Source: Siphonodentalium dalli (taxonomy: Eukaryota; Mollusca; Scaphopoda; Gadilida; Siphonodentaliidae). From it: a stretch of DNA of 64,000 bases. The notes under the pieces are model-generated. The model ran no database searches, was not told where the DNA came from, and was given only the letters and a program-made list of their open reading frames with translations. Shown here in pieces: positions 11,430 through 26,400 of the stretch. The number at the start of each line of letters is the position of its first letter. Position 1 is the stretch's first letter. The stretch is taken from the NCBI GenBank assembly GCA_032622095.1, contig CP136068.1, forward strand, positions 118,841,509-118,905,508. Direction: 5' to 3'. A program made the position numbers and the translations under genes.

Positions 11430-14400
11430 ATGGCAGATCCTAAATATGCTAATTTACCGGGGATTGTGAGTCTATTATTCATGCACCAGGACCAAAAATG
11501 ACAAAATAATCTCTATTGACATAAAGAGTACCCATTTTAACCACCAAGATAACACAATTCATTAAATAAAACAACAATCCAGTTCGGTTATTCTTTTCAC
11601 ATATTTTCGCAACGACGTCAGGCAAATTCTTGAAATTGTTGTTTTTGACATCGCTTTTCACCAGGTCTGGCAAATGTGAGAATACAGCTACAATAGCTGA
11701 ATTCAGCTACATGTATATATTTTACAGTATCTAATAATCCGGCGCATGAGCCTCTCGGCTGTTTACTCTCACTGTCTCAGACTGGCTGTTTTCGATAATA
11801 TTAATAATCTAGAACTTGTACTAAGTTGTAGTAATGTGGAACTAGAAGCGCTAATTTGCACATCAAAATTTAGGGGTGTATCGATGTATTGTCTATCGAT
11901 TCATCTGCGATACAGCACTGACAATAAGGTCATGGATGCGGGCGTTAAAAACGATAGATATCTCCATTCACAAATTGCATGTTGTTATTACCTATTCACA
12001 GGCCTTCGATCTAAATGTTCAGTGATAATTGAGTGATATTATATATTTTTGAAGTAATTAGTCCACTATACCTTCTTATATAAGTGATAGAGAATACCGG
12101 TAGATGCATTCTAAATTTCTATTTATTAAGATCTCAGTCACTGTTTAGAAGGCCTGTGAGGTAAGTAAACAAGAAAGCTCAATGTTGAATCAGTATCTAC
12201 TAGTAACATAAATTTAAGGTAATCCCCAACAATAGATCGTAAAACTGATAACCATTCCCTATTTATCACGGAGTAACAGTGAGGCCATCATTGGCATCAG
12301 ACAGTATTGTATCAATTTGCATGTGTAGACAATGCGAGGCCATCTTCACGAAACACACTGTATTAATAATAGAACAAACTGTCGCTAGTGATCCACTGAT
12401 CGAAGCATGGATCTGACCTTAGTGAACTCAATGTTAATTACTTATTTCAATAGTGCACGTCATGCAGCAATAAGCGACTTGGTCAATACCATGTCGTTTA
12501 CAGCCCACAGCAAACCTTTGATGTTTGTCTAATACTCCTATTGCTACAATTTTATTTCACTGTTAACCAGAGTGATGCAACCACTGTCATATCAATCCAC
12601 ATACATGTACTCTCGGGCTCCAAATAATAGTGCAGGGGGGAAATTCCATTGAAAGTTAATAAAAGTGCAGACCCAAATAATAGTGCAGGGCAAAACATCA
12701 ACTGTTAAACAAATTATTTGTATAGCACATGCAGGTCAAGTATAGGGATCAACATACATGTAGTATGTGTCATGTGGTGTTTACTTCAATATTTAAATGT
12801 TCAGATGTATGCCATATACTTGAATATGTACATGCATATAAAAGTTACAAGCTCATCATTTTGGTATCAGAATCATATAGAAATCTTGAGTTTGTGTACT
12901 ATTACTCTTGGGCTCCAAATAAAAGTGCAGACCCAAATAATAGTGCAGAGGGGGAATTCCCTTGAAAGTTAATAAAAGTGCAGACCCATATAACAGTGCA
13001 GGGGAACTCTGAGCAAAACATCAACTGTTGTTAAACAAATTATTTTTATAGAAGGTCAAGTATAGGAGTCAACATAGTATGTATCATGTCGTGTTTTGGT
13101 ATGCCATATACTTGAATATTTACATGCATAAAGTTATCAGTAAGCTCATCATTTTGATGTCAGATTCATATAGAAATCTTGAGTTTGTGCTGATTTAAAT
13201 TTTCATAGCCTCAAAATTAATAAACATGCAGACCCAAATAAGCACTGTTCAGGGGGGGGGGAAATTTCCCAAGAAAATAATAAACGTGCATGCATGTTTA
13301 TTTGGAGCCCAAGAGTATGTCTTTTAGTGCTGTGTAGTTTACCGATTTCTCTGTTTGGTTTCGGTTTCATATCAAAACCTAAACCGATAGGTGACTCACC
13401 AAAAAACCTAGTATTCCGGTCTCAATTAATAGACACCATTGGCTGCTAATTGACACTATTCCCGACATTCAGCATTGGTTGCTAATTGACACTATTCTCG
13501 ACATACAGTAAGCAAAAGCACTATGTCATGCTTCCATCAAAACATGTCCCAACAATCAATTGATTGTACAACAGATCTATGGGGATCTATACAGGGATAT
13601 AAAACTTCCTAAGTTCCTATCAGGTGATTCGACTAGTAACACACAGATTTATATGCTCAACTATGGCGCGTTCACATTTCTTGAAAAATTTGGAGCTACC
13701 AATATTATTTTATTTTATTTAATTGCAAAATGGTTAAATCTACAAGTGTCTATCATTGCACGTGCCCCAGCTGAGCCTCTGTAGCAATGTACATGTAGCT
13801 ACCTTGACCTCGGACCATGTCGGCTGGTTCTTTTTTAAGAGAAATATACATGTACATCTGCACTATGCAGCATTGCATGGGGCATATTTTTTGGATTATT
13901 TTTCCATCAAAATATTTTCCAAAATAGATAGTGGCCCACAAATTAAAGCCATGACCAGCATGACATTTCATTTGTGGAAATGTCTAAATCAGCATTTGTG
14001 GCATATGAAAATAAAGTTAGAACTTAAGCGTGCAATCTGATTTACAAGCCGTATAGGCAGTTTACAGGGTGTACTCGAAAGATTACCAGGGGTTCAATAA
14101 AAATAAGAAAACAATACCAGGCGTTCAATGTCTGTCTGACAGATTTTATCAGACGTTCAATTTTGTTGGAGCACCACGATTTGAAATCGGCTCTTATATC
14201 GAAAATCACAGGAAACATGGTTTGGATGGCTTAATATCCCATTGAAAGTCTCTCGTAACTCGTGAATCATGTCCTTTTTATTAAATGCGACATCGTATAG
14301 TTTGGGAAATGTGCTTTTGATCGCAAATGTGGCATGTTTTTAACATGAAAATAGGAGGTTCAATCTTAATTTAAGAGAGAACCAGAAATGACACTGAAAT

Positions 14401-17400
14401 CAAATTAGTATGAAAATGTAGCGGAACACACCGCTCATCGAGGCAGGTTGGCACCCAGGCTGGTATTTACATACATGTACATGTGTACATAATTATGCAT
14501 AGCTTTATGTATTCACTCATAAGTATTTCAATGTTGGCAACACGATGGGAAGCAGATATCCATGGGAACTGTTTTTATGATTTTGCTTCCTATCATGCTA
14601 CTAAAATTTCCCTGTTTTGGGTTGTACTAGTATGTTGGAATATTCTAAATAGTAATTTATGGAAAGAACCAGGCTGATATAATTTTGTTTCTTATTGTTC
14701 TGATTTATTTACTAATTTTTGGGTGGTGGGTCCCAAAAAGTTGGCCTGGAAAAAAAACATTTGTACAGAGGGTTGTCAGGTAACGGAAATTATTTGTATC
14801 TGCCCTATGTCTGCATATTTTGTTATGACCCCCCCCCCCCCATTGACATATGCAATTTGTACACAAATTGTACCCATACACACATGTTAAAACCTGTAGC
14901 CAAACTACAAAAAAGATTTGGTAATTATGATCAGAGATCATTTGGCAAGTGAAATAAAATTTTGGATTGTTGTGGACCATGATTACCACAAGTAGTGCTA
15001 CAATTCAATTATCACTATCACTTCTCATATGTTTTCAGGATTGGAATGCACCTGACTTATATCAAACCGATGATCTACCGGAAGAAGATCAAACTACATC
15101 ATCCATGCAGGTAAGTTGGAATTATCATCCTCTGATTTGTACTCAAATAGTAGTTATGGTACATATTCAGAATATCGATGTAGATACAATGTATAATGTT
15201 GAATTATATTTTGGAACGATAATGAAATTTATATCTGTCAAATTGTTCTCTGATGTACAAACCATGAAATATTTCTTTATTTCAGTAAGAGTTTTATTTC
15301 ACATGGCGATTTGCGCTCCAAAATGCATCTGATAATATTCGCTTCTGAATTTTTCACAGTATCGAAATAGTTTGATAAATACTAGAACTACCTTTCTATG
15401 GGCATTATATGTCCCAGAAAGACGCATTGTCATTGAAGTCATAAAAATACAATTGTGAATACGGTGTTTGTGTAGAAATAAAGAGGATTTGTTTCACTTA
15501 TGTGCGAAAAATAGAAAACAGGTGGAAAATGACTGTGACCATGATAAGTTTTTTCAGAGCATATGAAGCCGGTATTTCAATATTTCATGAGCTGAAGTTA
15601 CCGAAGCCTGACAAATATCAATAATCTGCTTTTGTTTTAGGATGAGAGTGAATGTATCGAAAGCTTGACAGTTAACACAAGTGATGCTTATAACAAATTC
15701 AAAGGAAAGAATGTGGATGGCCAGGCTACAGGTATGTGACACTAATGAATCTCAACCATTTTATAGGTTACTTACTGCTGTATTCAATGAAAAATATACG
15801 ATGACTAGATACCTTGCATCCTCAACTTAGGTTGATTCACTCAATGAGTTGAGGATACATGGTATCTAGTATCTACCGGTAGTTAATAAATAGAGGAGTG
15901 AACTGTACCTACACGACTGGGCACTATACCCACATAGTCAATGACGACGAGACATACTCTATTTATTATATTTCACCCAATAATTTGAACTTGTAGCATG
16001 CATAATACATATTACTGTATCCCACCAGGTTGGCACCAACACAAACTCTTGACTGTTCAAAGTCCCTTCAGCAGAAGTTAATATAATTAATGTACAACTC
16101 GTTTTACTGAAAACACGTTGGCCACAAAAAAAAACATGTTAGTTTCCGATTAGTTGGCTGAAAGATTCCAGGTATGTTCTATGATGGGAGGCATTTTTTT
16201 TTTCAATTGTTATTTCAGTGGTTAATTCAGAGTGACAATGTTCCAGAAATGTATGCAAGATATTAACTTTTGGTTGAAACCCAAATCCTCATTGTTTAAT
16301 CAGCATTTAATATATAGTAGTGCTCAAATGCTGATTTAACTACACGGCCCTCTAATTATTGGGTCAACCACAACATCCTCATTGTTTAATTTGGTATTTA
16401 TTGCTTCATATTATACCAATTACCAATTTCTATCTGCGACAAAGGCAAATATATGTGGATATGGTCAAATGAGATTTTTTTCTAACAATAAATAGAGCAT
16501 ATCAATCAATGTTAAAGATGATCTATCTTGTCCTGGCTACAACTATAAAAACAATTTGCATATAAACCAACTTGTACTTTCTAGATAGAGTTAATAGTAT
16601 GTGGCCAAAATGTTTGAGATATGAGGTTGTTATTATTCTTGGCTTGTTAATAGTACATAAACATGTATGGCTGTAACAGTTATTACCCACCACAATTTAA
16701 GTCATTGGTGGGAGTTCGCAGCTTTTATAAAACTGTTGCTTTAATATTAACTAGTATTCTGGGAGAGATGGACCATGTTTAACTGAAGTTACTATGAAAC
16801 TTTTGTCTAAATATATCTATTAGGATAATTCAAGTGTTGAGCTTTCCATGTGGCATAGCGCACACTAGACCCCGAAGCCACGACAAATAGTTTTCATGGC
16901 TGGCTCAACCGATTTTCGTGGCTGGTAAGCTAGCTAAGCCGGCTCAGTCACGACGTTCGTGGCTGACGAAATATGGCGGCTCAGCCGTCTGAGATGTTAT
17001 CATTCAGCGTATTTTCGTTTCCGAAATGTTCCTAATTCCCTGTTACCGGTTATAGACGCCGTTTTTTAGCGTTTGTGGTGATCCCGTAGAATTCCAGACC
17101 ACACATAATCTTTTGATGTTGGGATTTTCCATTATGGCGAAAATTCACGAAGGACTGGCATGGATATACTATGTAGTTTCCCATCTAATCGGTATAAGTA
17201 GTTACATTGGGACTTCTGTCGACTTCAGACTGCTATCATCACTGCCATCTTGCGATATATGCATGCATGAACCCGATAGTAATGATATATAATATTTCAA
17301 ACTATTTTCTATTCTTATGTGTATATATTGACGAATGCCAGTGATGTCTGAGACTGGGTGTTGTCGATATAAACAATTTATATTTTAACCCTTTCAATAC

Positions 17401-20400
17401 CGAATGGATGCCCCCATTCAGTTATATGAAAGTATGCAATGGGATAGACTATCCCACATTAAGGGGCCAGATGTTCTGATAATATAACAACCATATGCGG
17501 TGTCCATGCGAGTATGCCAATATTAGGCAATGCGGTTTAGTTATTTGCAATACAGTTGTGCTTGACACATAAGCCCACGCACACGGCTCAGCCATTTTAC
17601 AATTCCGGCGGCGGTGATTTTTAAATGTGGCTGGCGTTAGAAATAATATGGCTGGCGGCGGCTTGTAGCCAATATGGCTGGCGGCGGCGGCGTGCGATGG
17701 CGGCTTCGGGCTCTAGCGCACACATGGCTCTTTCCGGCCTTCAGGCTGAGGTCTCACTCCCTCCACAGCACAATGTGGGCACATATCGGTACGTCTCTAA
17801 CATCTGGCATAATACGAACTCTCAATTACATCACCACAAGTTAACAGAATTATGAATAAACAATGCCAGAGAGAGTGGAACAACAGGTGAGCCACATGAA
17901 AACTTTTTGTGAAAATAAAAAACAAATCTTAAAAAAAAAAAAGTCCAGGTCGGCCCAATTTCAGCAGGTCGCTCGGCAACCGGAAACAGAGACATAGTAT
18001 TTAAGTTTTATTTCTTGAATGCATGATAACCCAAAAGTGTACCACAAGGTGAATTCAAAATGAATGTTGCCATTCGCAAGTTGATGTGGTTCCTGTGAAT
18101 ATAGTGTTCATAGTAATTTTTTTATTTCATTTTTACATGTCTCAATATAATTAATAGATATGATTCGAGGACACATGTCCGGAAAAAATTTTGTCCCCGA
18201 CATTCCGTTGGAGGACTATAGTAATGACCCTCGTCCGTGTGTCTGTAGTTATGGCCCTTAGTTTGCTGATTTTTCTTGATTTTCAATTCTTGTAGTTTCC
18301 GGATGATGACTTTTATTCTGAACATAGCCAATCCTTCAGTTAGCCACCGTGTCAGGGGACATTATGGTCGGCCAACCTTTTATTTATTTTGAATTATCTA
18401 TGACATTCATGGGACAGTTTAATTAGGGGCTATTTGTAGAACTGCGTGTGTTCTCCGCGATAGTTACGTAATCAGATGGTACGAAGATTGTAATGTACAA
18501 TAGCTATTCCAGACTACCCACCGAGATCGGCTTTATCACATCGAGTAGAGACCGGTGCGGATCGATCGGCGTGTGGTGCAATAAACAGCCTTTATGTAGT
18601 GCCTGAGAATAATGCCCCTGAATATAAATGTCCATGCGATAAACCCTTCAATGCTTTGCCCTGGCATTTGGATAATTGTTATAAATAAACAATTTCTTAT
18701 TTTCAGATTTTTCAGATCACATCAGCAGAGCGAGAAGAACTGGTTATATCTCACAAAATGAATATGAAATGGTATGTTAAGACAGGGTTTCCGCCAGGGC
18801 GGCTGCGGGTCCATCCCACGGACCCATTCCCCCCGTCGGTAGTTGCATGAATTCCCGCTCATACACACATAAATGACGTTATTAAAAACTTTTTCAGTCT
18901 TGTCTGTGTCAACAGGCTATATATCTACACTTATTTTCAATTCATTAACATTGACAAAATGAAATCGACGCAGTCCTTCTCCCGAAAAAAACAATAAGAA
19001 AGAGCATGTCAAATAGCGACATTAGATACAGCGTAAAACATGTCGCAGTAACATCAAAGAATGCCGGACTGTTGAGTGCGGATATTTTTGTGCACGGGAT
19101 TCCATGGATGAAACTATTCACGCTCGAAGACCCCGTGCTATCGCACGATTACGACCCAGTGCTATCATACGATTACATAATTGGATCAAAGAACACCCAA
19201 TTGCTGAGTCGGGGATATTTTTATGCACAGGATTTTCGTGGATGAAACTACTCAATGTTGATCATTTATCTTATTGCTGTATTACCATTTGTTTTGGAGT
19301 TCGATGTACCGGTAAGCGAAGTTCCTGAAAAATACATGTGATTCTCTACGTGTGTTGATTATTTTGCATATATTGCCATGCATACTTAACAAAATCCCAA
19401 AGTGATTTATTTCACAATAATACGGAACCTGTCCCAAATCAGTCTTTATAGCGGGAATTCATAGTGCATGAGAACACCATTCATTTGAGCCATATTACAT
19501 GCATGAAGGATAAACACGAACACATGCCCCCCCCCCCCCCCCCCCCCCCATATGGAGATAAAGTCAAAGTAAGGTCAATAATAGTTTCGTTGTCCTGCCT
19601 GGTCCCCCAAGCACAATAATCAACGACGCACATGTTCACATTTCCCGCCAAAAACTCAATTATATTTGATAACACGTTGGCCAAAACTATGTTCTATAGC
19701 TGTGGTCATCAGTTGTTGGACTAATACAGACTATTGAACAAGCTACGCGTTCCAGGTGAAAGATTTCGCTACCATTCCTATAAATATCTCCTGCAGACAA
19801 ACCCTGCAGTATGACGTCACCGCGCACAAATAGTTTTACAATTGACAGAATATATAATCCTGTCAGTTTCATTTTCACTGACGCTGCTTGAAATTCTAAG
19901 AAATACTTTATTCAATTCTCCTTGCTAGGTATTATTGGTCAACTTTGAATGCGTAGATGCTTTTTATTGTTTAGATTCATTATATATACCTGTTGGAATC
20001 TTATTGTAAGTTATAAATTTGTAAACATTGTATTAAACTCGTAGCTCGTTCATTTATATACATGTAGTCTTCATCAGACGGCAGTCTTACGTACGTAATT
20101 AAATGACTAACTATTTGGATACCATCAACAGAATTAATGCACCCACGGAAATGATCGACTTGCATAATATACATAGCTTTGGATTGCTTTGTGGGACACT
20201 CAGGTGCAAGGAAATGGCATCTTTTCAGTGTCAAATAACAAAATTTTCGACAGACGGGACGAACCATGGTCGTCCCGTCGCGTTATGTGTTTCCCCAATA
20301 TGGACTCATTAATTTATGAAATGATATGTTAAGATATAGAGCCAGAAGAACTGGTTATATCTCACAAAAATAATATGAAATGGTACATTAAGTTATTGTA

Positions 20401-23400
20401 ATGATCAACAAATGTTGTTTTCATAATATTAGGCTAAAAAGAGGCATTTATTAGATGGAATATTTCTTAGTTCTTCTGAAACCCACGCAGCACCACAAGT
20501 TTGCCCAATATTAATTATCGTAAATTATAAATCCATTTCCATATCTCTGTCATTTGATACTGGCTTGTTTTATGGACCAGTGTATATGATATTCATGTGT
20601 TTTATTGGGGTATGAAACCCATGAAGCAGTCGATCAATGGGCCAAGAGCTTTTAGTTTGAAATACTGAGCTACGGTATGTATTAATACAATGTACTGTTA
20701 TATATGAACTGAGATCTTATAATGATTCTGATTATCAGCTTGAAGAAGGATCAGCCATTAAAGAGATGCCTCTGCAGAAATACCAGCGACTTCAGCATGA
20801 GATCCGCGAACTGGCAGAAGATGTAAATAAAATTAAGGTAATCATAGCGTGTAAACCTTGCTCGTATTTAAATTCGTGCAGTACTAATGTTCGCATTCCC
20901 GATAAGGCGCGAAATTAAACCTGAGCGAAAAAATAGTTGAACTTTTCCATAAGTTTAGTGAACAATTGGTAGAATTAAAGAGGTTTGTGTATTAATCGAT
21001 ATACATAAAGATAAACTAATATGTGATATTTTGAAGTCAGTAAACTATATATCAATGGCCGTTTACGTAGTTTAAATTCATGACAGAAATGTCCATAACT
21101 ATTGAAATACTATAATTATTATTAGACCAGCGCAAGTGCAGTAGATCTTGAATTATACTTTTCTTGACAATAAATAATTAGCAGTTATTTTTTATCCTCT
21201 GTGTGTGTTTTGTATTTTTGTATATAATTTACGGAAATTGTTTTTGTCAGTTTTGAATTCACACATCAGGCTTCACGAATTCAAAGTGCACAAATTTAAA
21301 ACTAGCAAAACATAATACTGCGCTACAAATATTTCACCTGCAAGGATTAATTTTGAATAGAACAGTGTAATGTTTGAAAAGATCCGCAATTTATGTCTCA
21401 TTCATTGTTTTATTCCCTTGAACCTACAGTATATAGAAAGTTCTTGGAAAAGAAACATCAACATTAATTTCTATTTGAATTGTATTGTTGATTAAAAAAA
21501 AAATATTTTGATGTTTTTTTGTTATATCTCACATGGTTCAAAATTTGGTACTTTTTCATTTTTCATTAATCTTTGCTATTTTCAGACCAATGTTAAAGAA
21601 GAAAGCAGTTCGGAGAAACTCTCACCAGTAGCCATTTCTAAGCAACTGGATTATCTCCAACATCAGCTCACTGATCTCCATCTGGAGAAGATTCTCGGAC
21701 CCGAGGCATCAATTGATCTGTCTGATCCTCAAGGCGAACTAAGAAAGTAAGTTCACTTGAAACAAGAATTATAATTGCCTCTCAAAACTTGAAATAGTAT
21801 CGGTCATTTGCAGAATGAGGTCCCGAGGGTGAATTTAGTAATGCTATCCCGCATGTAGTGTTGAAACGATTAATCGACTAGTCGAAGTCGACACGATTAT
21901 TAAATTAGTCGATTCCGAAATCTGCTTGTCGATTAGTCGGGAAAAAGCACTACCTATGTGCTATCATGACAGCAGTGCCATTGCACGGCCATATTATCAC
22001 GTAATCTGTAACAGATAACACATATTAACTTCTTCAAGCCTTATTGCATTGTTCCTTCAACGATGCCACTGCCATCAGTCATGCACGGGTGATGAACTCC
22101 ATGACCTGACTGAACCCAATGTATGCACATGTAGGTGTGGTTTCTTTTATGTTGATCATCAAAGACATGAAGTGTCGCTTCTGACTGAACACTGTCTAGT
22201 CGATGTGACGCAATGACCAGTGATAACTTCTCACTGTGGCATGTGTAATACTAGAGCAATGATGCAACAAAATAGCTTCAATGATATACGAAACATAATT
22301 CGCGACAAGTCAAGCTGGTAAAGTCAACTCAGTAACTGAATAGATTATAATACCCATACCCCCCCCCCCCCCCCATGACATGAGGCACCTATTCAGAGAG
22401 ACAATAGAAAACACCCGACATCTCGTTGTCCTGACGTCCTGAACGTTAAATGACCCCAATCCGAGGCGCCTGACGTTATATAGTGTTCCAACGACGTAAC
22501 TCATAAAGCTCTTAATTGGGACGTATATATATATATACATGTATACATGCTCAGCTATACGGTAATCTACTATGCTAACTGAACAAGTGTGCGGTGAAAT
22601 ATGTCACAGTGTATTTCAATGAGACAGTCTATTCCACGTTCAATATACATGTACATGTATATAGATATATTGCGGCTTCCTTTGATCGCGCTATATATTT
22701 ATAACAAAATTCTTACACTTTGCCTACAATATAGAAGGCGTTTCTCAAAATGCAACTGTGTGCTTGCGCGAAGAAACAGACCCCCTGTTTCCAATTTGGC
22801 TGCTAAAATCAGAGGTATGAACATGTGACTTATTCGCGAAAGTGTAGAAGCACTATTCTAGTTAATTTGGGCTTTGATCGTGAAATTTTAACGAAATACT
22901 TCCCCTTTTCCGACGATAAAAAGCAGGTTATTTTCTCGAAAAAGCCCTCTGCGCATGCGCGAAGAAACAAACCCTCTGTCGTCAGTTTGTCGATCAAAGT
23001 CACGTGGGTAAACATGTGACACGTGTGTGCAAAGAAGAAGTACAGTTAATCCCGCTTTATCACATAGCCTCGGTGCAAGAGGAATTTATGTTAATAAGCG
23101 TGTATGTTTATGTGCGGGATTCCGATATTTGGCCCATTTTGTGTGTACTTTGTATGGACATTTGACCACGTTTTCCGTCGCCATCATCAATCATTGAATA
23201 TGGCGGTTGTTTTATTTATTTTTCTATTATACTTCTTTTTATGCCACCAAAATAAACTTGACACACATAACTTTGAGAATCAATCTTGATGCAAGTATTA
23301 TGCATGAAAAAGAACCAGAAAAAGTGAATTTAAGCGCTGCAAGTCGGCTTCCATTTTCACTAAATTCGACATCCGGTTACAAGTCAGGAGGAGTAACTCT

Positions 23401-26400
23401 ATCTGTAGACATTGGAGTGAATAGGGGATTTCCCACTGGGAATTCCACAAAGTAAAACAAGCTTTACTTTCATTTTTTCGTATTTAACTCCGAGTGACAA
23501 ATCGTTACGTTTACGACGTTTAGACATTTTGGATGGTTGTGTTGAGAGAAAGTATGGCTTGAGTTTTATATGATATGAATCAGACAGCGTGGGACTATGG
23601 TACCCGGGTTTAAGTAAACATACTCATCCGTTTCCTATTGATACAAATTAGGTTCTTATTTTGAGCGTGATCGCGGTGATGCAATGTCGCGACATTGGAA
23701 CGTTTCGGACACGGAATTCGAAGCCAGGCTGTCAAAGTACATTAAAGTCCCATTGCAAATGGATTAAAAAGAGCACACATGCGGGATTGTAATTGATAAA
23801 AACCAATTAGCTGACAGGCCTATCAGTATCTTAAGCGCCCATGTGGTCGTTCACAGCTTGTTTCTCTTTGTTTGCTGTCTTTGCATTGATTGAATTATAT
23901 AATTAACTGTAATGGCCTCTTGATTAACTGGCATGTGTACATAGAGGGTAGAAATTAACATATAATACAGTGTAAATGGTTTGGTGCAGGAACATAATAT
24001 GGTTGTAAACGGGATATGTTTTTATCCGTTATGTTAATAAGTGGGATCGTCTGTACAACTCTAGTTGATATGTGCATTATTGAGCTGTAATTTCGTGTCA
24101 AATATCGTCTGATTTCCAGACTGGTATTCTGGTCTCCCGTGATATAGGAATATAAGGATTGGACCGGTATTACGGTCTCTCGGGTTCAAAGGGTTAAGAC
24201 ATCAAATTGGGAGACCTACGGGCAAAACGGGAGATTATATAGTTCACGTGCTTTCTGTTTGAACGTTCTGAAACGAAGAGTTGGATACTCAAAACTGCGA
24301 TGCCACATGGCCCATTTTATATGTCATATGGGCATAGAAATGGGAACTCTTAGAAGGGTCCGACTAGTCGACTAGTAGTCGATTACCTCTGGCGACTAGT
24401 CGATTCCTTAAAATCGCTAATCGTTTCAACACTACCCGCATTGCAGGCTAGCATCACCAAGTTCACCTTCTGGGAACTTCATTCATCTGAGACCTCAACT
24501 GCTACGGGAAACCTAGGATCAGATCGAAGTTCCCCAGTTGAAGATGGTGATGATGTTCACCCATTAGTCACCTCGATAATGGATTTTATCTTCTGCAAAT
24601 TAGAGGGATATAGAAACTGAACATAAGGGAAAAAGTAACTAAACACAATGTTAATTTGAGACTACAGATGTTTTCCACAAGATGAGGCCTAAGCAGAATG
24701 AGGTCTCCAGAGGGTGAATTTAGTGATGCTAGCTTGCTGTGTGGGGTTAGCTCGGGACCTCATTCTGCAAATGTCCAGCACCATATATTGAGGCCTAAAA
24801 CAGATTTAAATATAATTCCTGAATCATAAATTCTTCCCTCTATTGTTTTCAGGAGGCTGCTCACAGAGTTAGAATCATATAAATCATCTCTACCTTCTTC
24901 TGCTAAAAACATTCCTGCTAAATCTGGTGCTGATGGCGATCATGTGACATATGAACTGTACTACAGACCAGAACAGGCACAATTTAGCAAGAATGCTAAG
25001 GTATACCAAGTAATGACTAATCAATGCCATACTGTTTTGCATCGGGGTGCTTGGGGGAATCCGTCTGTCTGATGTCTTTTCAGGTCATAACTTGAACATT
25101 AGTGCTCGGATCTTAATGAAATTTGGTAAGGATGTTCACCACTATGAGGACATTCAATGGAGTGTTTAATCGTTTTGTTCGGATTTATCCGTTCTAGAGT
25201 TATTCATCTTTGTTTATCTGGTAATGTTGGCCTTTTGTCTGTCCAAGCAGATATCTCAATCATATCTTGTGTCGGATCTTCATGAAATTTATTATGGATG
25301 TTTACCGCTATTCAATGGAATGTTCAATCGTTTTGTTGAGGTTTTCATTCTGGAGTTATTCATCTTTGTTTATCTGAATATGCTGATTTTTGGGTCCGTC
25401 TGCCTGAGTATTTCAGTCATAGGCTTATAGGTATGCCCACACCAGGCTGTATGCCACATGGGTGTATGCATCAGACGACAGTCCGTCTCCTGTTCCTCCA
25501 ATTTTTAGGGCCAGTCTAGAGGACTAAGTTAGCTACTCTTTTGATATCATTGCATACTTTGCCCTTATATCCAGATATCCAGTGGTCATATTTACCATAA
25601 GGCTGTAATTTTGGGAATTCGCATTGGTGAAGTTACTTCTAAATCTATAAAGATGTGTGTGGTGAAATCTCTAGTTGAAATTCAATTTTGCCATGATTGA
25701 GTGCTAAGAAGATAGAAGAGTTCTCCTTCTTTGTATGCTTTTGGTACACTCGAAACATTTTTGCATATATTTCGGTTATTAAAATAGCCCCTAAAACTGC
25801 TCCGCGGATGAGATAAGAAATTCTAGATGTCGAAGTCACCTGTCCGGAAACACTTATATCAATTAATATTGATTTTATATCAATATTTTTTTATATAATG
25901 CCATAATCAAATGGAACGTTTTTCGTTACTATGTTTAGAACTTTTAGATTTATCTCGCATTGTTTCCTGGGTATTAAACATAAATATGATTCAAAGACCC
26001 ATGTCTGAAAATGCTTCTATCTTTTAATATTGATTTTTTTTTCTTCAAATTTTCTGGTTTAATATATACATACACTAAATTCGGGATATTTTATAGCGCG
26101 TGTTCGTTCTGGAGTTCATTTCATCATTTTGAACACTGTAAACTGACGTAAGAGTGATGTGGATATTGTAGATTACAATAAGAAAATAGTTCTTAAAAAC
26201 TCTTTACCCAGTCCTCAAAAAGTGCTTAAATTTGATTCACAGGAATGAGAAGTATGAACCCTGAAGAGTAACAATAATAATTTCTAATTTTTTTTCAGCT
26301 TGCAAACCTGGAAGAAAGACTTGAAAGATTAGAGACAGTGATTGGACAGCCACAAGAAAAACTGGTATGTGATATATTTATTAAAGGTACTCAATCCGAT

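Noticed and set aside
18784-20334. hAT insertion between TGTTAAGA direct repeats
   Set aside because: The left end is CAGGGTTTCC-like but the right border is not its inverse; the direct repeat is better explained as a relic of the duplicated exon 4 donor flank.
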